DNA of 64,000 nucleotides from Septoria linicola. Taxonomy: Eukaryota > Ascomycota > Dothideomycetes > Mycosphaerellales > Mycosphaerellaceae. The notes under the pieces are model-generated. The model was not told the origin of the DNA and did no database searches. It was given only the letters and a program-made list of their open reading frames with translations. Below are positions 9,677 to 22,300 of the stretch, piece after piece. A program made the translations under genes and the position numbers. The stretch covers positions 5,456,001-5,520,000 of the forward strand of contig CP099418.1 of NCBI GenBank assembly GCA_024114885.1, given 5' to 3'. Each line of letters starts with the position of its first letter. Positions within the stretch are counted from its first letter, which is position 1.

Positions 9677-11692
9677 TCAATTCTGTGCCCCGCCACTCGT
9701 TTCCTTAGCCCTCTCTTTCTCCAACGCCCTCTGCAAAGCCTTCTCCTCAGCGAGACTAATACTCCTCCTTCGAATCCTTTCCAGGTCGCCAAACACTGCG
9801 GGAACAAGCTCCTTTTTGTTGACCTTACCCATTGCATTTCTCGGAATCTTCTCTACCACCTTCATATCCTGCGGGATCTTGTAGGCTACCAATTTGTCCT
9901 TCAGTGCCCGTCTCATATCCATAGCGCTCCACGGTTGAGGCTCCTCGCTGCCTCTCCGCTTCCGTCCAGCAGTTTTGCCTGACTCTGTAAGGACTACAAC
10001 AGCGGCGGCTTTCTGCCCCCAGGCTTCCGAAGGCAAGGCTACAACGGCACATTCTTCAACTTCTGGCAAGGAAAGAAGCTCGCGTTCAATTTCCAGCGCC
10101 GACACCTTTTCACCTCCAGTCTTGATGATGTCTGCAGATTTGCGGCCTTGAATGAAGTATGCCGGGCCTGTGGCCCAGTCTCCACTCTTACCTTGTCCTG
10201 CACCGAGCGAGGAAACATCCTTTCTGATGGCAATGTCTCCAGTCTTGAACCAGCCATCTTCAGTGTGCTCCTTCTTCGTAGCTTCAGGATTCCGCCAGTA
10301 CTCGCGGAAGATGGTGGGGCCTTTGAGTTGAATTTCTCCCGACCGCTCCTTTTCGCCCTCTTTGGATTCACCCTCAACTACCTTGCCTGTATCTGGGTCG
10401 ACCAATCGCGCCCGAACCGTTGGAAGTGGCCAGCCTACACTGCCATCAATGCGGTCCTCGTCAGCAAGACCACATGATAGTGCCATGCCAACTTCAGTCA
10501 TGCCGAAGCGCTCAAGAAGAATATTGCCAGAGGAAAGAGAGGTCCAGGCCTTCTTGGTTGGTGTGGGTAGTGCTGCTGAGCCAGAGATATTGAGCCGGAG
10601 ATGCTTCCTCTGGACTGCCTCATCGGCGGCAGTCTTGAGATCTGATGGTAGGTCTGGATGAGACTGGAGCATGCGGGCCCAGACAGTAGGAACCACTGTG
10701 AAGAAGGTGATGGGCTTCTTCTGTTGTGCTGAGTCGAGGAAAGGCGCAGCGAAGCGCTTCCACACATTGTCAACATTGAACGGGTACATGAATTCTATCG
10801 TGCTGCCAGCCAGGAGGGGCGTGAGGAGAGCATTGACTGTGCCGTGGATGTGGTGAAGTGGGAGGACGTGAAGAAGGTGGTCAGTAGGAGTGTAGCCCCA
10901 TGCTGTAATGAGTGATTGGGCTTGAGCAGTCAGAACGGATATCGGCAGAAGGACTCCTTTGGGTCTCGCTGTCGTGCCGGAGGTATAGAGCATCATGCCG
11001 CCTTCCGTTGCAGGTGTTGACGAGGAGAGCTGTATTTCGGAAGATGCTTGAGCACCTTCTGTAATCTTCTCAACAGCCACGCGCTGTGGAGTGTGATCGA
11101 GCCCTTCACTGAGCACATCTTGTGCCAGCTTGGTGTATTTGACAGAGTGGACGAGGGCAAGGGCTTCGCTGTGGTTCAGGATGTATCGCAGCTCTCCCGC
11201 TGGGAAGGAAGGTGCGAGTGGGACTGCAATGGCGTTGGAAGTTAAGCATGTGAGGAGCGTCACTGGGTCAATTGCTCAGTCTCACATCACCAAATACGGC
11301 GTTTATGATCACTACAAACCTGCATAATCATAGCTGTTTTCCACCAAAAATGCAACACGTTCGCCCGCAATGGTATCTTCGTTCTTTCCGGTCTCTTGTA
11401 ACAGTTGCTCTTTCCTCGCAGCTACGTCGTGCAGCAGGCTACCGTACTTGAACGTTCTCCCACTCAGCGAGTGTATTACAGCAGCAGACTCTGGATCATG
11501 TTTCTGGATAGCTTCCGTGAAAGCAGATTTCTGTAGACTCGCTATCTGTGATCGCGTCATGGTCGTGGAAAAGGCGCGTGTCGATCGCTGTGTGGAGAAT
11601 CGCGTTGCTGAGCGTAGGGTTGGAGTTACTCGGGCTATACAATGACTAGAATGGTAGAAGCAATGGAGAAGCGAAGTGAAGGAGTTCATCAT
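9677..11692 (-). CDS. mitochondrial acyl-CoA synthetase, ACSF3/malonyl-CoA synthetase-like
   Basis: An AMP-forming ligase that activates a short acid as an acyl-adenylate and then a CoA thioester; the closest named relative is ACSF3, which activates malonate in mitochondria. Exons are 11692-11320 and 11262-9677, with intron 11263-11319 (GTTTGT...CCCAG, 57 bp, phase 1), giving 652 residues. The first 45 residues are rich in Arg, Ser and Thr and lack acidic residues, as in a mitochondrial presequence. Motifs in order are YTSGTTARPKG (P-loop), LPLHHIHG, ERFGMTEVGMAL, GWFKTGD, IKTGGEKVS and IPRNAMGKVNK with the catalytic Lys. There is no C-terminal peroxisomal signal. An Arg/Ser-rich stretch near residue 565 is a lineage-specific loop. 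The gene is divergent from the DnaJ gene with 734 bp between starts. Substrate assignment is by family only. Confidence 0.88.
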
Positions 11693-12333
11693 GATCCCAT
11701 CAGCCTCGGGTTGAGAGGCAATTGGGGAGCCGCAGTCGTTCGCCTATAGCAGTAAAAACACTGACGATGTCGGTGATGCAGGGATCAATGGGCAAAGCAG
11801 ATGCCGCTCCCCAGGGTCTGATGCCGAAGGGATATTGCGGGACAGATGAACAGCCACATTTGAAGCTCATATCTTGTTACTAATTTGCAGGATATTGGTA
11901 AGTTGGGCGGTGAAGACAGCAAATATCAGCCTTAAGAGTAATGGCCATATTGTGCAGCCCGTTTACCCACGAATGGAGCAAGGCTGTGCCGCCGTAGAAT
12001 CTTGCTGTGTCCTTGAGATGAGGCTCTGAGCGAGACCTTGTATTTCACATTGATAGTATGCAGTCAGCCATAAGTAGAGAAACGTTAAGACCAGTCTGAT
12101 CAGGCTACGAATAGTGTCAAATGAGACACGTGCACCGCCACGATCACAAGGAATGTAGTGTCTGTCACATGCAGGCATATGCCACAGAATCGTGAAGTGT
12201 TGGCAGGTGATCGTGCCTGCGTCATCCTCCAAGACTTTGCGTTGAATGCCGACCGAGACAACAAACGAACTTCTTCAAAGCCACACTTGCCAAAGAGAAA
12301 GTCTCCGTCACTGCCCGCGGAGTGTCTTGTCGC

Positions 12334-12341
12334 TATATATA
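12334..12341 (+). promoter_or_regulatory. TATA box of the DnaJ gene
   Basis: TATATATA lies about 90 bp before the start codon and is followed by an A/C-rich leader, as in many filamentous fungal promoters. Confidence 0.6.
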
Positions 12342-12426
12342 CTGCTCTTTTTGATAACAAACACAATCAGACACATTCTGACAGTTCCAGGCAGCAGTCG
12401 CGACACCAGCAACAGACTGAGCAAAC

Positions 12427-14059
12427 ATGGTGGTCGACACCGAATACTACGATGCCCTCGGCGTGCCGCCTACCGCGACTGAGATTGAGATTAAGAAGGC
12501 ATACAGAAAGAAGGCCATTCAACTGCATCCAGGTTGGTCATTTCCGCGTGGAGATCAGCAGGAAAAGCAACTGACATAAACACAGATAAGAACCCCGACG
12601 ATCCCACCGCGCACGAGAAATTCCAGGCTGTTGGCGAGGCATACCAAGTCTTGAGCGACAAGTCATTACGAACGCGATATGACCAAGTCGGTAAGGAGGG
12701 CGCGAAGCCCGACTCTGGTTTCGAGGACCCAGCCGAATTCTTCACCATGATCTTTGGTGGAGAGGCTTTCCACGACTGGATCGGCGAGATCTCCATGATG
12801 AAAGATCTGACCAAGAGCATGGAGATCTCCATGCGTGAGCAAGAAGAGGCTGAGGGCGCTGCAGCTGCCGCTGATGTCGCTGATGCCACCTCTGATGCCG
12901 CCAAAGCAAAGGAGGCCGAGGCTGCCAAAGATGCCACTCCGGCAGCAGGTGCGCCTCCACCTGCATATGCAGAGGCTGCGCCGGATCATGCTACCGCTGC
13001 AGGCACTACTCAGGAGATTCCAGTCCGCGATTCGAAGCCCGCATCGGGCACTTCCACGCCGCGACCACAAGGTGTGCCCACCAGATTGGCCATCACCGAC
13101 AAGACAGAGGCTCAGGCTGCCGAAGAGGCTGCCGCAACAGCTGCTGGCATGACGGAAGAGGAGAAACTTCTACGCGAGAAGGAGAAGAAGAAGGGTGGAC
13201 TTACGCGAGAGCAGCGCGAAGAACTGGCGGCTTTTGAGGCCGAGCGCAAGAAGATCCGCGATGAGCGTATTGAGACACTATCGCGCAAGCTCATCGATCG
13301 CATGAGTGTCTGGACCGAGACTGACAAGGGCAAAGACGTCACAGAAGCCTTCCGCGAGAAGATGAGGCTGGAAGTGGAGAACTTGAAGATGGAGTCCTTC
13401 GGTATTGAGATCATGCACGCCATTGGGCAGACATACGTGACCAAGGCATCAACCTACATCAAGAGCCAGAAGCCATTGATCGGTGGCGTGAGTGGCTTCC
13501 TGAGCAGACTGAAAGACAAGGGCAATATGGTCAAGGATACCTGGGGCACTGTTTCTTCTGCTATCTCTGCGCAAATGGAGATTGAGGAGATGGCGCGCGC
13601 CGAAGAGAAGGGCGGAGAGGAGTGGACCGACGAGAGACGTGCTGAATATGAGAAGCGTGTCACGGGTAAGATCCTCGCCGCCGCCTGGAGAGGAAGCAAG
13701 TTTGAGATTACCGGTGTGCTACGAGATGTTTGCGACAAGGTCTTGTACGATAAGAAGGTCAAGCCGGAGAAGCGTCTCGAGCGCGCCCACGCCCTGATCA
13801 TCATCGGAGAGATGTTTGCCAAGGTAAGCTACTGCGCTTTGCTGGTTTGAGGGCAATTCCCTCACTAACGTGCTTCCAGGCCCAACGCGATCCAGACGAG
13901 GAGGGTGATTTCATGGCATTCGAGCAGCTCATGGCCGAGGCTACCGCCAAGCGAGAAAAGAAGGAAGACAAGAAGAAGGAAAAGGAGAAGACCAAGGCAG
14001 ACCGCCACAGCGTCTTTGGACACAAGCACGATGAGAAGACGGCAGCGTCAACGTCCTAG
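12427..14059 (+). CDS. DnaJ-X domain co-chaperone (Caj1/Djp1-like)
   Basis: A class C J-protein that stimulates Hsp70; the yeast relatives Caj1 and Djp1 act in protein sorting to peroxisomes, ER and mitochondria. Exons are 12427-12532, 12586-13823 and 13880-14059 (introns 53 and 56 bp), giving 507 residues. The J domain is at residues 3-70 (EYYDALGV, the HPD triplet split by intron 1, KNPDDPTA, FQAVGEAYQVLS, RYDQVGK). A charged Ala/Glu-rich linker at about 130-265 precedes the DnaJ-X region at about 275-480. The tail is a Lys/Glu-rich helix. The TAG at 14057-14059 is followed in the same frame by 111 more sense codons (separate entry), so the true C-terminus is uncertain. Confidence 0.9.
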
Positions 14060-14398
14060 AAGGGCCCGATGCCTACGACTCCATCTAGCTCACCCAAGAA
14101 GGAAGACGAGCGCTCCAAGGTGCCAGAAGCCACCGTTCCGGCCCTAGACATTGCCGCGACTCCAAGATACTCATTCGAGCCCTCCCCACCTCAGTCACCT
14201 GCATATTACGGTCCACCACCGCAACAGTCGGAGCCATATCCACCTGTCCCTCGCAGAAGAGGCAACACGCAGCATGGCATTCGCATGGTACATGCGGAGC
14301 ACGATACCCAAGATGCATCACACTGGCGGAGCGACCTGGACGAAATCGAGAAGAAGCCCGACGATACCAAGCCCTCGACTTGGGGCACTCCATGATGT
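14060..14398 (+). other. in-frame open extension beyond the DnaJ stop codon
   Basis: After the TAG at 14057-14059 the same frame stays open to 14395 and reads as a Pro/Ser-rich disordered segment (SPPQSPAYYGPP, YPPVPRRRG) ending WGTP. It looks coding rather than random. One way to include it is splicing of 14012-14059, a 48-nt in-phase stretch that starts GT, ends TAG and has TCAAC near its end; stop-codon readthrough and a recent nonsense change are the other options. The GTCTTT donor is weak. Confidence 0.4.
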
Positions 14399-15121
14399 GA
14401 GCTTAAGCACGTACAGCACAGGTGTCAGTCGCAAAATCGTTGGTTGGCATAATGCTTTGCCTTGGCTTGACACAATCCCCGAACATCATCCACCACGAAC
14501 AAATGCACAAACGAATGATTGCCACGCGATGTCCACGCAATGATCGCGGGTACCCACCAACTCGGTTTCTCAAACTTCTCTTTTTCTTCTTTGCATCGCT
14601 TGTTGTCGGAGATTTGACCTGTCTCAGACTCGGCTGTCATCGTGTGGCAGCCGACTTGCTAGCCTTACGACCAACGCTAGCAAGGCTTGGTAGTGTAGTC
14701 GCGCTAAGATGGCGTGCAGAAAGAAACTAGAAGACGGACTAGTTCAATGGTTGCAGCTGGGGTCAGTGTCATGTTTTCTCGTCGCTTTCGCTTTTGGGAG
14801 ACGTCAGGTGTTGGTCACTTGAACGTCAATGTGCTGCTGGCTGTAGAGGAGTCATGATGACGGGACGGAGAGCGAGACATGAATGATCATAATGGCGTTT
14901 GGCGGTCGATGAGATTGATTGCACTCTGCATGCATCAGACAAGCGTCGTTTAGATAGATGGGATGAAGCATAGATTTCCGACTTGATTGTGACACGTGCC
15001 TGCCTGCCTCTGTTTCAGCGAGCTCTTTCTTGACTGGGCGCGACGCAACGTGCCTTCCTTCAAACCAAACACTATTGACCCATTCAGCAGGTGCGACTCC
15101 AAGAAAGTGGTTGCCCCATAT
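14399..15121. other. spacer, nothing recognised
   Basis: This holds the 3' flanks of two convergent genes. No motif or repeat of note was seen. Confidence 0.5.
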
Positions 15122-15463
15122 TCACACCGCCATCCCAAACGAAGGTACTCGATACTTTGCAACTCGTGAGCTGGCTTGTTTGAGAAATTTCAAGCTCTGT
15201 TGCAGCTTCCTCTTTGCTGCTGGCCTCGCATGTTCTGCACCTGCTTGAGTGAGAGACGTTCGCGGTCTAGGAGTCTCGTTCCGTGATGCTCCACCAGAGT
15301 TCGTGGTATTGTTGGCATTCTCATTTGCAGACTCAGAAGAGATGGTGTCGAACCAGAGGAAAGAATCTCGTCCGATTTCTTCATGTGAGAAGGCCCAGTC
15401 GTGCTTGATGATCTCGGGGGCGGTGGAGGAGAAGGTTACTGCTTTCTTCGATTTGGTGGACAT
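15122..15463 (-). CDS. small hypothetical protein, 113 residues
   Basis: A single open frame from ATG (15463-15461) to TGA. I do not recognise the family. Codon use looks genuine (mostly C/G in third positions at the start: AAG, ATC, TTC). The N-terminal half has an ordered look (KHDWAFSHEEIGRDSFLWFD). The middle is Asn/Ser/Thr-rich and the C-terminal third is basic (KRKLQQSLKFLKQASSRVAKY), compatible with nuclear localisation or nucleic acid binding. There are no membrane segments or signal peptide. A chance open frame remains possible. Confidence 0.45.
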   Translation of the reverse strand: MSTKSKKAVTFSSTAPEIIKHDWAFSHEEIGRDSFLWFDTISSESANENANNTTNSGGASRNETPRPRTSLTQAGAEHARPAAKRKLQQSLKFLKQASSRVAKYRVPSFGMAV

Positions 15464-18400
15464 GTTCTTCGCCGTGCTCGAGCAAGTCTCGGTGTCTCCG
15501 AGCCCCCGATTCCCCCGGGCTTATGATAGCTTGTTTCGCTCTCAGGCGCAGAGTGTCAGTGGAAGAAAAAATGAATGGATGACCTACTGTCAGCGAAAAG
15601 GCATGACTAGATTGTTTCGGCCTCGCATCTTCGCTCTATGCTCGCTGTCACCTACTGCTGTGTTGGTATGCAAGGCTCTTCGACCACTTACCGTACCTCT
15701 CCAGCGCCAAGGATGACCAACATTACTAAACGGGATCTTGCATGTGTAAGCTGATGGCAGGGCTTCGACTTGTCGTTTACATGTGACTGGTGAGTTCACG
15801 CCTTATCGCTGAACTTGCACGCAGTGTTGCTGAGAAAAGCTCGATCACTGTACTGATTCCGAGTTCTCTTCGAGCACTGATCACGTCTTTCGGCGTAACA
15901 ATTCGCGAGCGGCTGCAGTATACCCAGAGTACTGGAACCGCGGGAAGACACAGAAAAGTCTCTCTTGATACACTGTGGACTGGTTGGAGTCGTTCATGGG
16001 TAGCACTTGTCTCTTGGATGTGAGGATGCCGCCTCTGGGTTATCATCTGGTGGGCTGATGTGCAAGCGTCGTAAGTTACGGCAAAGGTACAATGCACGCG
16101 GCCGTTCTCGCTCGTCTCAAGGAAAAAGTGTCCTGCATGCACACTCTTGTAGTGCATGTAGGGCCAAGGCAAAGCCTCGGCGGCGCAAATGAGTGTATGG
16201 GTCGTATGATGTTGGTGATGTTCTGTTGGTGATCTCGATGCGGTTGTCTCGATAGTTTCGCTCTCGTTCTTGAGAGAGAAATGGCTGCAACGCCCCATCT
16301 CTGGAACTTCTGTAGCTCTGACGTCGAGAGCTCGTATTTTCTCGGCGAGTGGTTGCTCGAGAAGTTTCTGCAGTCACAGTAATGCCAGTAAATAAGTCCA
16401 TGCAAAATCTGCGGCTGGAAGTCCTTATCGCAATGTCCGGCAATCTAACTAGTCAAAGAGTCATCACCGGGATCCGCTGTTCAGCGCTTGACTGTAACTC
16501 AAGCTTGGATTCCAAGATCGCGAAACAGCAGAACAGCAACCTTATGTTGCAGCAAGGTTGGAGCCTGAAGAGAGGCTATCAAAGATACAGTGCCGTAAAT
16601 AAGGTCATTCGCTTTTTGGCGGCTTTGTCAAGTGCCGGCATGATGAAACTGTCAACGTCTCGAAAGCGGCAACGTGCCTCTTGTGTTTCAATGCTGAGGC
16701 TCTTGGGAGGAGCCATCTATTGCGCTTATGTCGCGGAGCTGAGACGACAGGCCAATGGTTCCGGTCGTCTTCCACTGTTCCTGTTCGGCAGTTGGATACC
16801 CTGGCCAGCGTTGACTGCCACCCTGGGCCCTCAACGATAGTTCGACATATGTCAAAAGTGCATCGCCGATGTCTGTCGAATCTGTGCAGTGTTGGTCTTC
16901 AGCACGGAATTGCTTCATCTTGTTCGCAAAGGTTCGGACCGCTATCCTGGAACGTCGGAGATATCTACAGGATATGATTTGAGCATGTAGGGATGAGAAA
17001 ACCTCAAGAAGAGCCTCATGAAGCTTGACGGCACCTCACCCGTGTCAAAGGAGGCGGGCGGAGACTCAAACGACCACCGCCATGACTTGAATTATTGCAC
17101 TTGTCTGCGCCGCATCGATGCGCTCGAGACGCTTCACGGTCTCGCGCACGACTCCTCGACTCTGTGGCATTAGCCCTTAGGCGAAGCCTTCCGCAGGTGT
17201 CGGGATGGCCTCTGCTATGTGAGCGATTCGCACTACTCAGCTTATCTTCCATTGTCATGTTCAGCACTGTCGGCGCGGCTCCTGATTGTTCCTGCCTGAC
17301 ATGCCGCTCTTCTAAGCGCTGTTAGGTATCCGCGACTGCTGAAGATGCGCATCCCTTTCCAGCCCAACAGCGTTACTATTCCTAAACGGTCGATCTCGCG
17401 CTTCTCCTTCTTTGAGTTTGATACGACGCTTCAGCCACAGCACAACGTCAGAGATTGCGCCAAAGCAAGGGCCGTTTTGGGCGGCCGGCTGTTGATATTT
17501 GCCCTGCATTTGTGCTAATTCTGGCGAGGCTTCCATGCATACGAGATTTTGGCAATAATGTCTCCAAGCAGTATGACTGATCTGGCTTCATGAATGCAAC
17601 TGTGTTTCCCCTATCCAGTCTATGGAGCATGGCTGCAAGGCAATTTGTCGAAGTGTGGATATGTTTGCAATCTCCGTGAGGCTGTTGGAGGACAGCTGTC
17701 CAAAGGTGCCAGCGCAGCACAATGTCCATGCGTTCTGCAGCGTGCTGCACATTCGCACGTTTACGTTAAGCTCCCGGCTACCTGTCTATTGCACAGTGCA
17801 GACGCATGGTGGGGCAGCGGCATAATAGATGACTGCAACATCTCGATAGAGAGGTGGAGCTGCCAGGTCAGAACTTGCGCATTTCATCTCAATTCGCGTA
17901 CATGCATGAGATTGTTGTTGCCTTGGCCGTAGCCGACAAGATCGCTAGCTATCAGCTGGTGCAAGTGTAGCGACGGCATAATAATGTTGCAGGAATGTCA
18001 AATGGATTCTGTTGTACAGAAAGTGTGGGTTAGCTTGTTTGATATGCAGCCAGCATTGGTTTGAGCAATAGGCGAAGTGGTCTTCAGCTCGTGCATGCCG
18101 GACATGTTTCGGTGTCTCATGATGGCGTTTCGAATGTGGACCGCCTCTGGTATGTTCCGCTCATAGCAATCGTAGCCGCGAGAAGCGCGAATATGTTGGT
18201 GGAAGCGAGATATGTCAAGTCGTTTGAGATAGAGCGTGTTCGTCAGCTACACTCGTGGCAGATGGCACTGGCAGATGGGATGCTGCGGTTTGCCTGATGC
18301 TGTGCAGTCTGCATCTACGCGCGAATGGCGCAAGACAGCCATCAAGCCACACGGCTGGCATTGTGAGCACTTATGCAAGCCGCTTGAAGAGAGTGGGAGT

Positions 18401-18600
18401 CGGTAACAAGTAGTGACACGAGTCAACACTTCATTCGACCATTCATCAGGTCCATCGCTATTCAAACAGCTAACAAAACAGGCGCGCATATATCTGCAGC
18501 TGCCATTGGGGTATCGTCCACCATTCCATGCATTAATTCCAAACAATGAGCGCCGCAATCCCATGCAAGCCCGCAGATCATCAGCTTGTATATTAACCAA
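15464..18600. other. gene-poor stretch, nothing supported
   Basis: Several open frames of 75-175 codons occur, but they overlap on opposite strands, lack motifs and have irregular codon use. I see no transposon-like open frame, long terminal repeat or strong AT bias of the kind left by RIP. Confidence 0.45.
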
Positions 18601-18639
18601 CAGCGAACCCTCATGCCGTGGAGTGGGATCCTATACCCA

Positions 18640-19147
18640 GGTATGCCAATAGTCCAGTAATAGTAATACATGCCGCCCAGCAGCCCAGAAAGTGTCGTAA
18701 TGTCGAGATGGTAAGAGATACATTGTGGTGAGAGAACTCCACAGAGAAGGAGATAACAGCTCACTTCGGCCCGGGTGGTCGTTGCCAGAAGTGGTGTGGA
18801 TTTGCGATTAGGATAGTCGGGTAGGTAGTGTAGAGCCAGTCGATAGCGAGCCTGATGCTGACGAATGACGAGTTCGCCGAAGACATGCAACAGAGCCCAT
18901 GGTGCGGTGGAGCTTGGTTCCGAGGTAGCCAAGTACGTCTTGTCGAGCTAGATATCGTGACAGGCGCTCAGCGATCTCTGCTGGCACGCTCGATGCTTGT
19001 GGTATTATCGAGTATGAGACAGAGTGTAGTGAGGACCTCGGGTAGGTAGGCTGAGAGCATCCATTGCGTTGTTTATTTGGTGGGAATAGGAGGCAGTGGT
19101 CGGCTTGGTGGCGGGCCAGGGCATGGTGGGAATGTCGAGGAAGGCAT
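18640..19147 (-). pseudogene. possible relic protein gene with frame breaks, family unknown
   Basis: On the minus strand, a start at 19147 opens PSSTFPPCPGPPPSRPLPPI and stops at TAA (19073-19075). The same frame then continues as WMLSAYLPEVLTTLCLILDN to a TGA. Protein-like segments then appear in shifting frames: SRYLARQDVLGYLGTKLHR, then WALLHVFGELVIRQHQARY and LALHYLPDYP, then ANPHHFWQRPPGP. The run of helical, Leu-rich pieces in one order but different frames is what a decayed gene looks like. A TATA element and a CT/CA-rich leader are still present upstream. I cannot name the family, and a chance reading is possible. Confidence 0.35.
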
Positions 19148-19320
19148 TGTGGTAGATGGTTGACGAGTGTCTCAAATTCGGCTGTTGTAGTGCTACGTCC
19201 AGTGTAGTATCGTCGTTGTTATGAGCTGGTGTAGTCGTGGAGGCCAGCTAGTCTAGGCGTGATCGTAGTGCTTGGTGTGTGTGAAGAGAGACTGGAGCGA
19301 GACTGCGGTGGGATAGAGGA

Positions 19321-19330
19321 TGCTTATATG
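19321..19330 (-). promoter_or_regulatory. TATA box and pyrimidine-rich leader ahead of the relic gene
   Basis: The minus strand reads CATATAAGCA here, followed by about 170 nt rich in C and T (CTCTATCCC, CGCTCCAGTCTCTC, CACACACACC) up to the ATG at 19147. This is a normal fungal promoter-leader layout. Confidence 0.4.
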
Positions 19331-22300
19331 TTTTGCGCTACGACAGCCTATTTCGCACGCAAGACCATGTCCACGGGTCATTTCCCATGAAGCAAAAACG
19401 GCAGTGCCTGTGCACGGAGCCCAACCCACTCTTCGCATCCTTGAACGGCGGTGTGAGTCTGTGCCTAACGAGAGCTGCCTGGTTAAGGAGGCCTGCCTCT
19501 TCCCACTCGCCCTTGGCGCAGAGCTAGGTTCAGAGCTAAAAGGAAAGCCTTGCTGCAGAAACAAACGCATGACCCGCCTAACGTTCGCATCCTTTGAAGC
19601 CCGAGGCTGAAAGTTTCAAAGCTCCTCGTATGAGGGACAAGGGAAGCCCTGCCCGACGATCCTTTACCACACTTTCCGCACTGTCATCAATATTGAGGCA
19701 ATCGATATACCATGTCCGAGACTGGAATTTGAAGACCTCGTGCACATGCCGCATTGATGCGACCATGCGCGCGCATGTACTACAACAAATTGTTTCTCCT
19801 ATGCAGAATTGCCGACCGCGCAAGCCACACCATTTACAAGTTTGGGTAAAGCCATGGAGCTTCCAGTAGGCGGGTACGTCGCCCCATTGCCTTCCGCTCG
19901 TAGCTGCGGCCAGCTCGAGGACGGCTGGCAAAGCTTCCAGCTCGAGCAAAGGTACCTATCAAGCAGGGGTGAGGGTGAGCTCGGCTTGCAAGCCCACAGC
20001 TACGATGACTGATGTGCTGTTTCAGCACACCGACGAAACTTTTTCTGCTCTGCAAAGATGAACAGAAGTTCCGAGTGGCAAATTGTTTGAGAAGCATTCC
20101 CAGACGCACTCCTGTGCGCCGATTGACACCGGACTGGCCTTGGTCGCAACTCATCTCGCTTGCAGGGGCTGTCGAAGGCGCGGATAGAAGGACGGTAGAA
20201 GGCTCTAAAAAGGTCACCGCGTCTAACGCCTTCTGCACAACCGTACGAGGCGTCATCATGATCGTCTTCAGTAGCATCGCATCTTGGAACTGCGCGAGCC
20301 GCGGACCTCTACCCTACACGCTCAGTGGGCTGCAAGCGAATCTGTCGATGTGATCGCTAATCATGGAAGCTGAACGGGACAACTATCGCATGATGCTCAT
20401 GCATGCGTCAGTCATTCGTGCGTTGCTCATTTTGACTTCTACACTTCCTTGATCTTCCACGTGGCCGAGCAGAAAAGGTCACTAACTAGTGCTTGATAGT
20501 ACGACTAGACTGGTCTAAAAACGAGCACACGTCTGCTGTTCAGAAGAGTGGTCGCACGATTGTCCTAAGGATTGCCGCAAAGAGTCAAACAGCGCTGGGA
20601 GCGATGCCGGCCAGTGACAGTCTGCCACCCCGCCGTCCTGTGTACCTGCATGATCGCCAGGAGTTGCAGACGTTTGGCGCCTGATCAACGATCCACCGTC
20701 TTCTAGCCGCCTGGCTGCCAACGTCATTCGCGTGTTTCAAGAGACATTGAGATCTGTTGTCTTGCTTCCGCTCAAAATGCAGGCACCGCGCCAGCGAAGC
20801 ACGAAGACGGTCGGCCTCCACTTGGGCACAACAGTGGACCTCACATGCGCATCTCCGTTGCTTGAAGGCAGCATCCAATATCTTCGCCAAGGAGGCGGTG
20901 AGACATGGCGTTAATTAGGACGGAGTCTTCCGCCCAAGTCGCAAGCGCTTTTTTCGACGTTCGGATAGTACTAGCCGGATGCTACAGGCCTCTCCCCGCG
21001 GTCAGCTCAGCAGCTCCATGAACACGTTCCCGAACGGATGGTTCGCTGACAAGGACATGCTTGATGCCTGCTTTCCTGTTTCTCTCAGCGAGCTCTCACA
21101 ACCTGGAGACGGACGCTCGAGGATATCAGACCACAGTCGTCGTGGACCTTCACATCAACCACAGCAACCCTCGCCACGCCAGCGCCCATCCGATCCGACA
21201 CTTGGCGTCCTTAGTTCGGCCACTCCGTCCGGCACATTGGTGATGGCGTATTGACGAGGCGTCGTATGCAAGTGCTTCGTGGCTGTCACGAGCCACAGCA
21301 CGATGTGCCTGTTCAATGCGACACTCGCAACGAATTGCTCTGTCTTGCGGCGAATCCGTACATGAAAGTATCGTACTGACTTGGAAGGACGCAGACACGT
21401 TGTTCCGTTGACTCTTCGACCTCTGTGACTACGACACGCTGTGAGAACAGAGTCGTAGAAAGCTGACAAAGAGGAAGATATCACATGGTGACTCTCCGGC
21501 ACCGCCTATCGCTGCTTCCGCATAAGCTCCCTCACGACTTCACAGTGGTTTCGGATTGTGATTGCGTAGAGTACTCGCGGGCTGCGGCAAAAGGCTGAGG
21601 ACTACGCCACGTACTCGACAACCAGTCATCATCTGCTCCCATGTCAGGTACGGGAAGGTGCTTGACTCGTAAGCTCTGCTCCCACGAAATACGTATCCCT
21701 ACACCCTTTCGATTTGTTCCTCATCACATGACCCCATGCAGAGTCAAATGCTATGCTGAAGCAGAAAAATGCAGAAGCAACACGCGTTCTGCCAATAGTG
21801 ACAAGACATCGGCCGCCGACGACTGTGCAATGCAACGACACCGCTTTGTCTTGAACTTCTCAGAGCTATACTGTGCAGCTCTCCAATGCTTCGAGCTATC
21901 CCGGTCTTCTGTTTCGACTCGGACTTTCCGGAAAGTGCATGCCCAGTGAACGAGAGGGGAGGGCGCTCACATGATACCTATGCATGGTAGCTGAGGAATC
22001 TTTCGTGCTCGACAATGCTGAGTTATGCCAAGCAGTCATGCGATCTCGATCTTCGCTACTCATGAATGCTCTTTGAGCATATCGCACGGGTCAGCCCTCG
22101 TAGCGAAGCGGTCAAAAGTCTTGATTTCGCTCCTACAGTCCTTCACCCAAGATCATATGTGAATGGTACATCGCGATTGTGACGTCGTTCTGAAGACCGG
22201 AAACAAAGTCTGGCGATCGCGGTTCAGACGCAGGTCTGCAGCTTGCGTGGACAGTACTCTACCATGGGCCGGCAGCACTCCCGGACATTGAGTTTTGTGC

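Noticed and set aside
15777..16840. Open frames of 163 and 173 codons on opposite strands as genes
   Set aside because: They overlap no known motif, have irregular codon use, and are of a length expected by chance in sequence of this composition.
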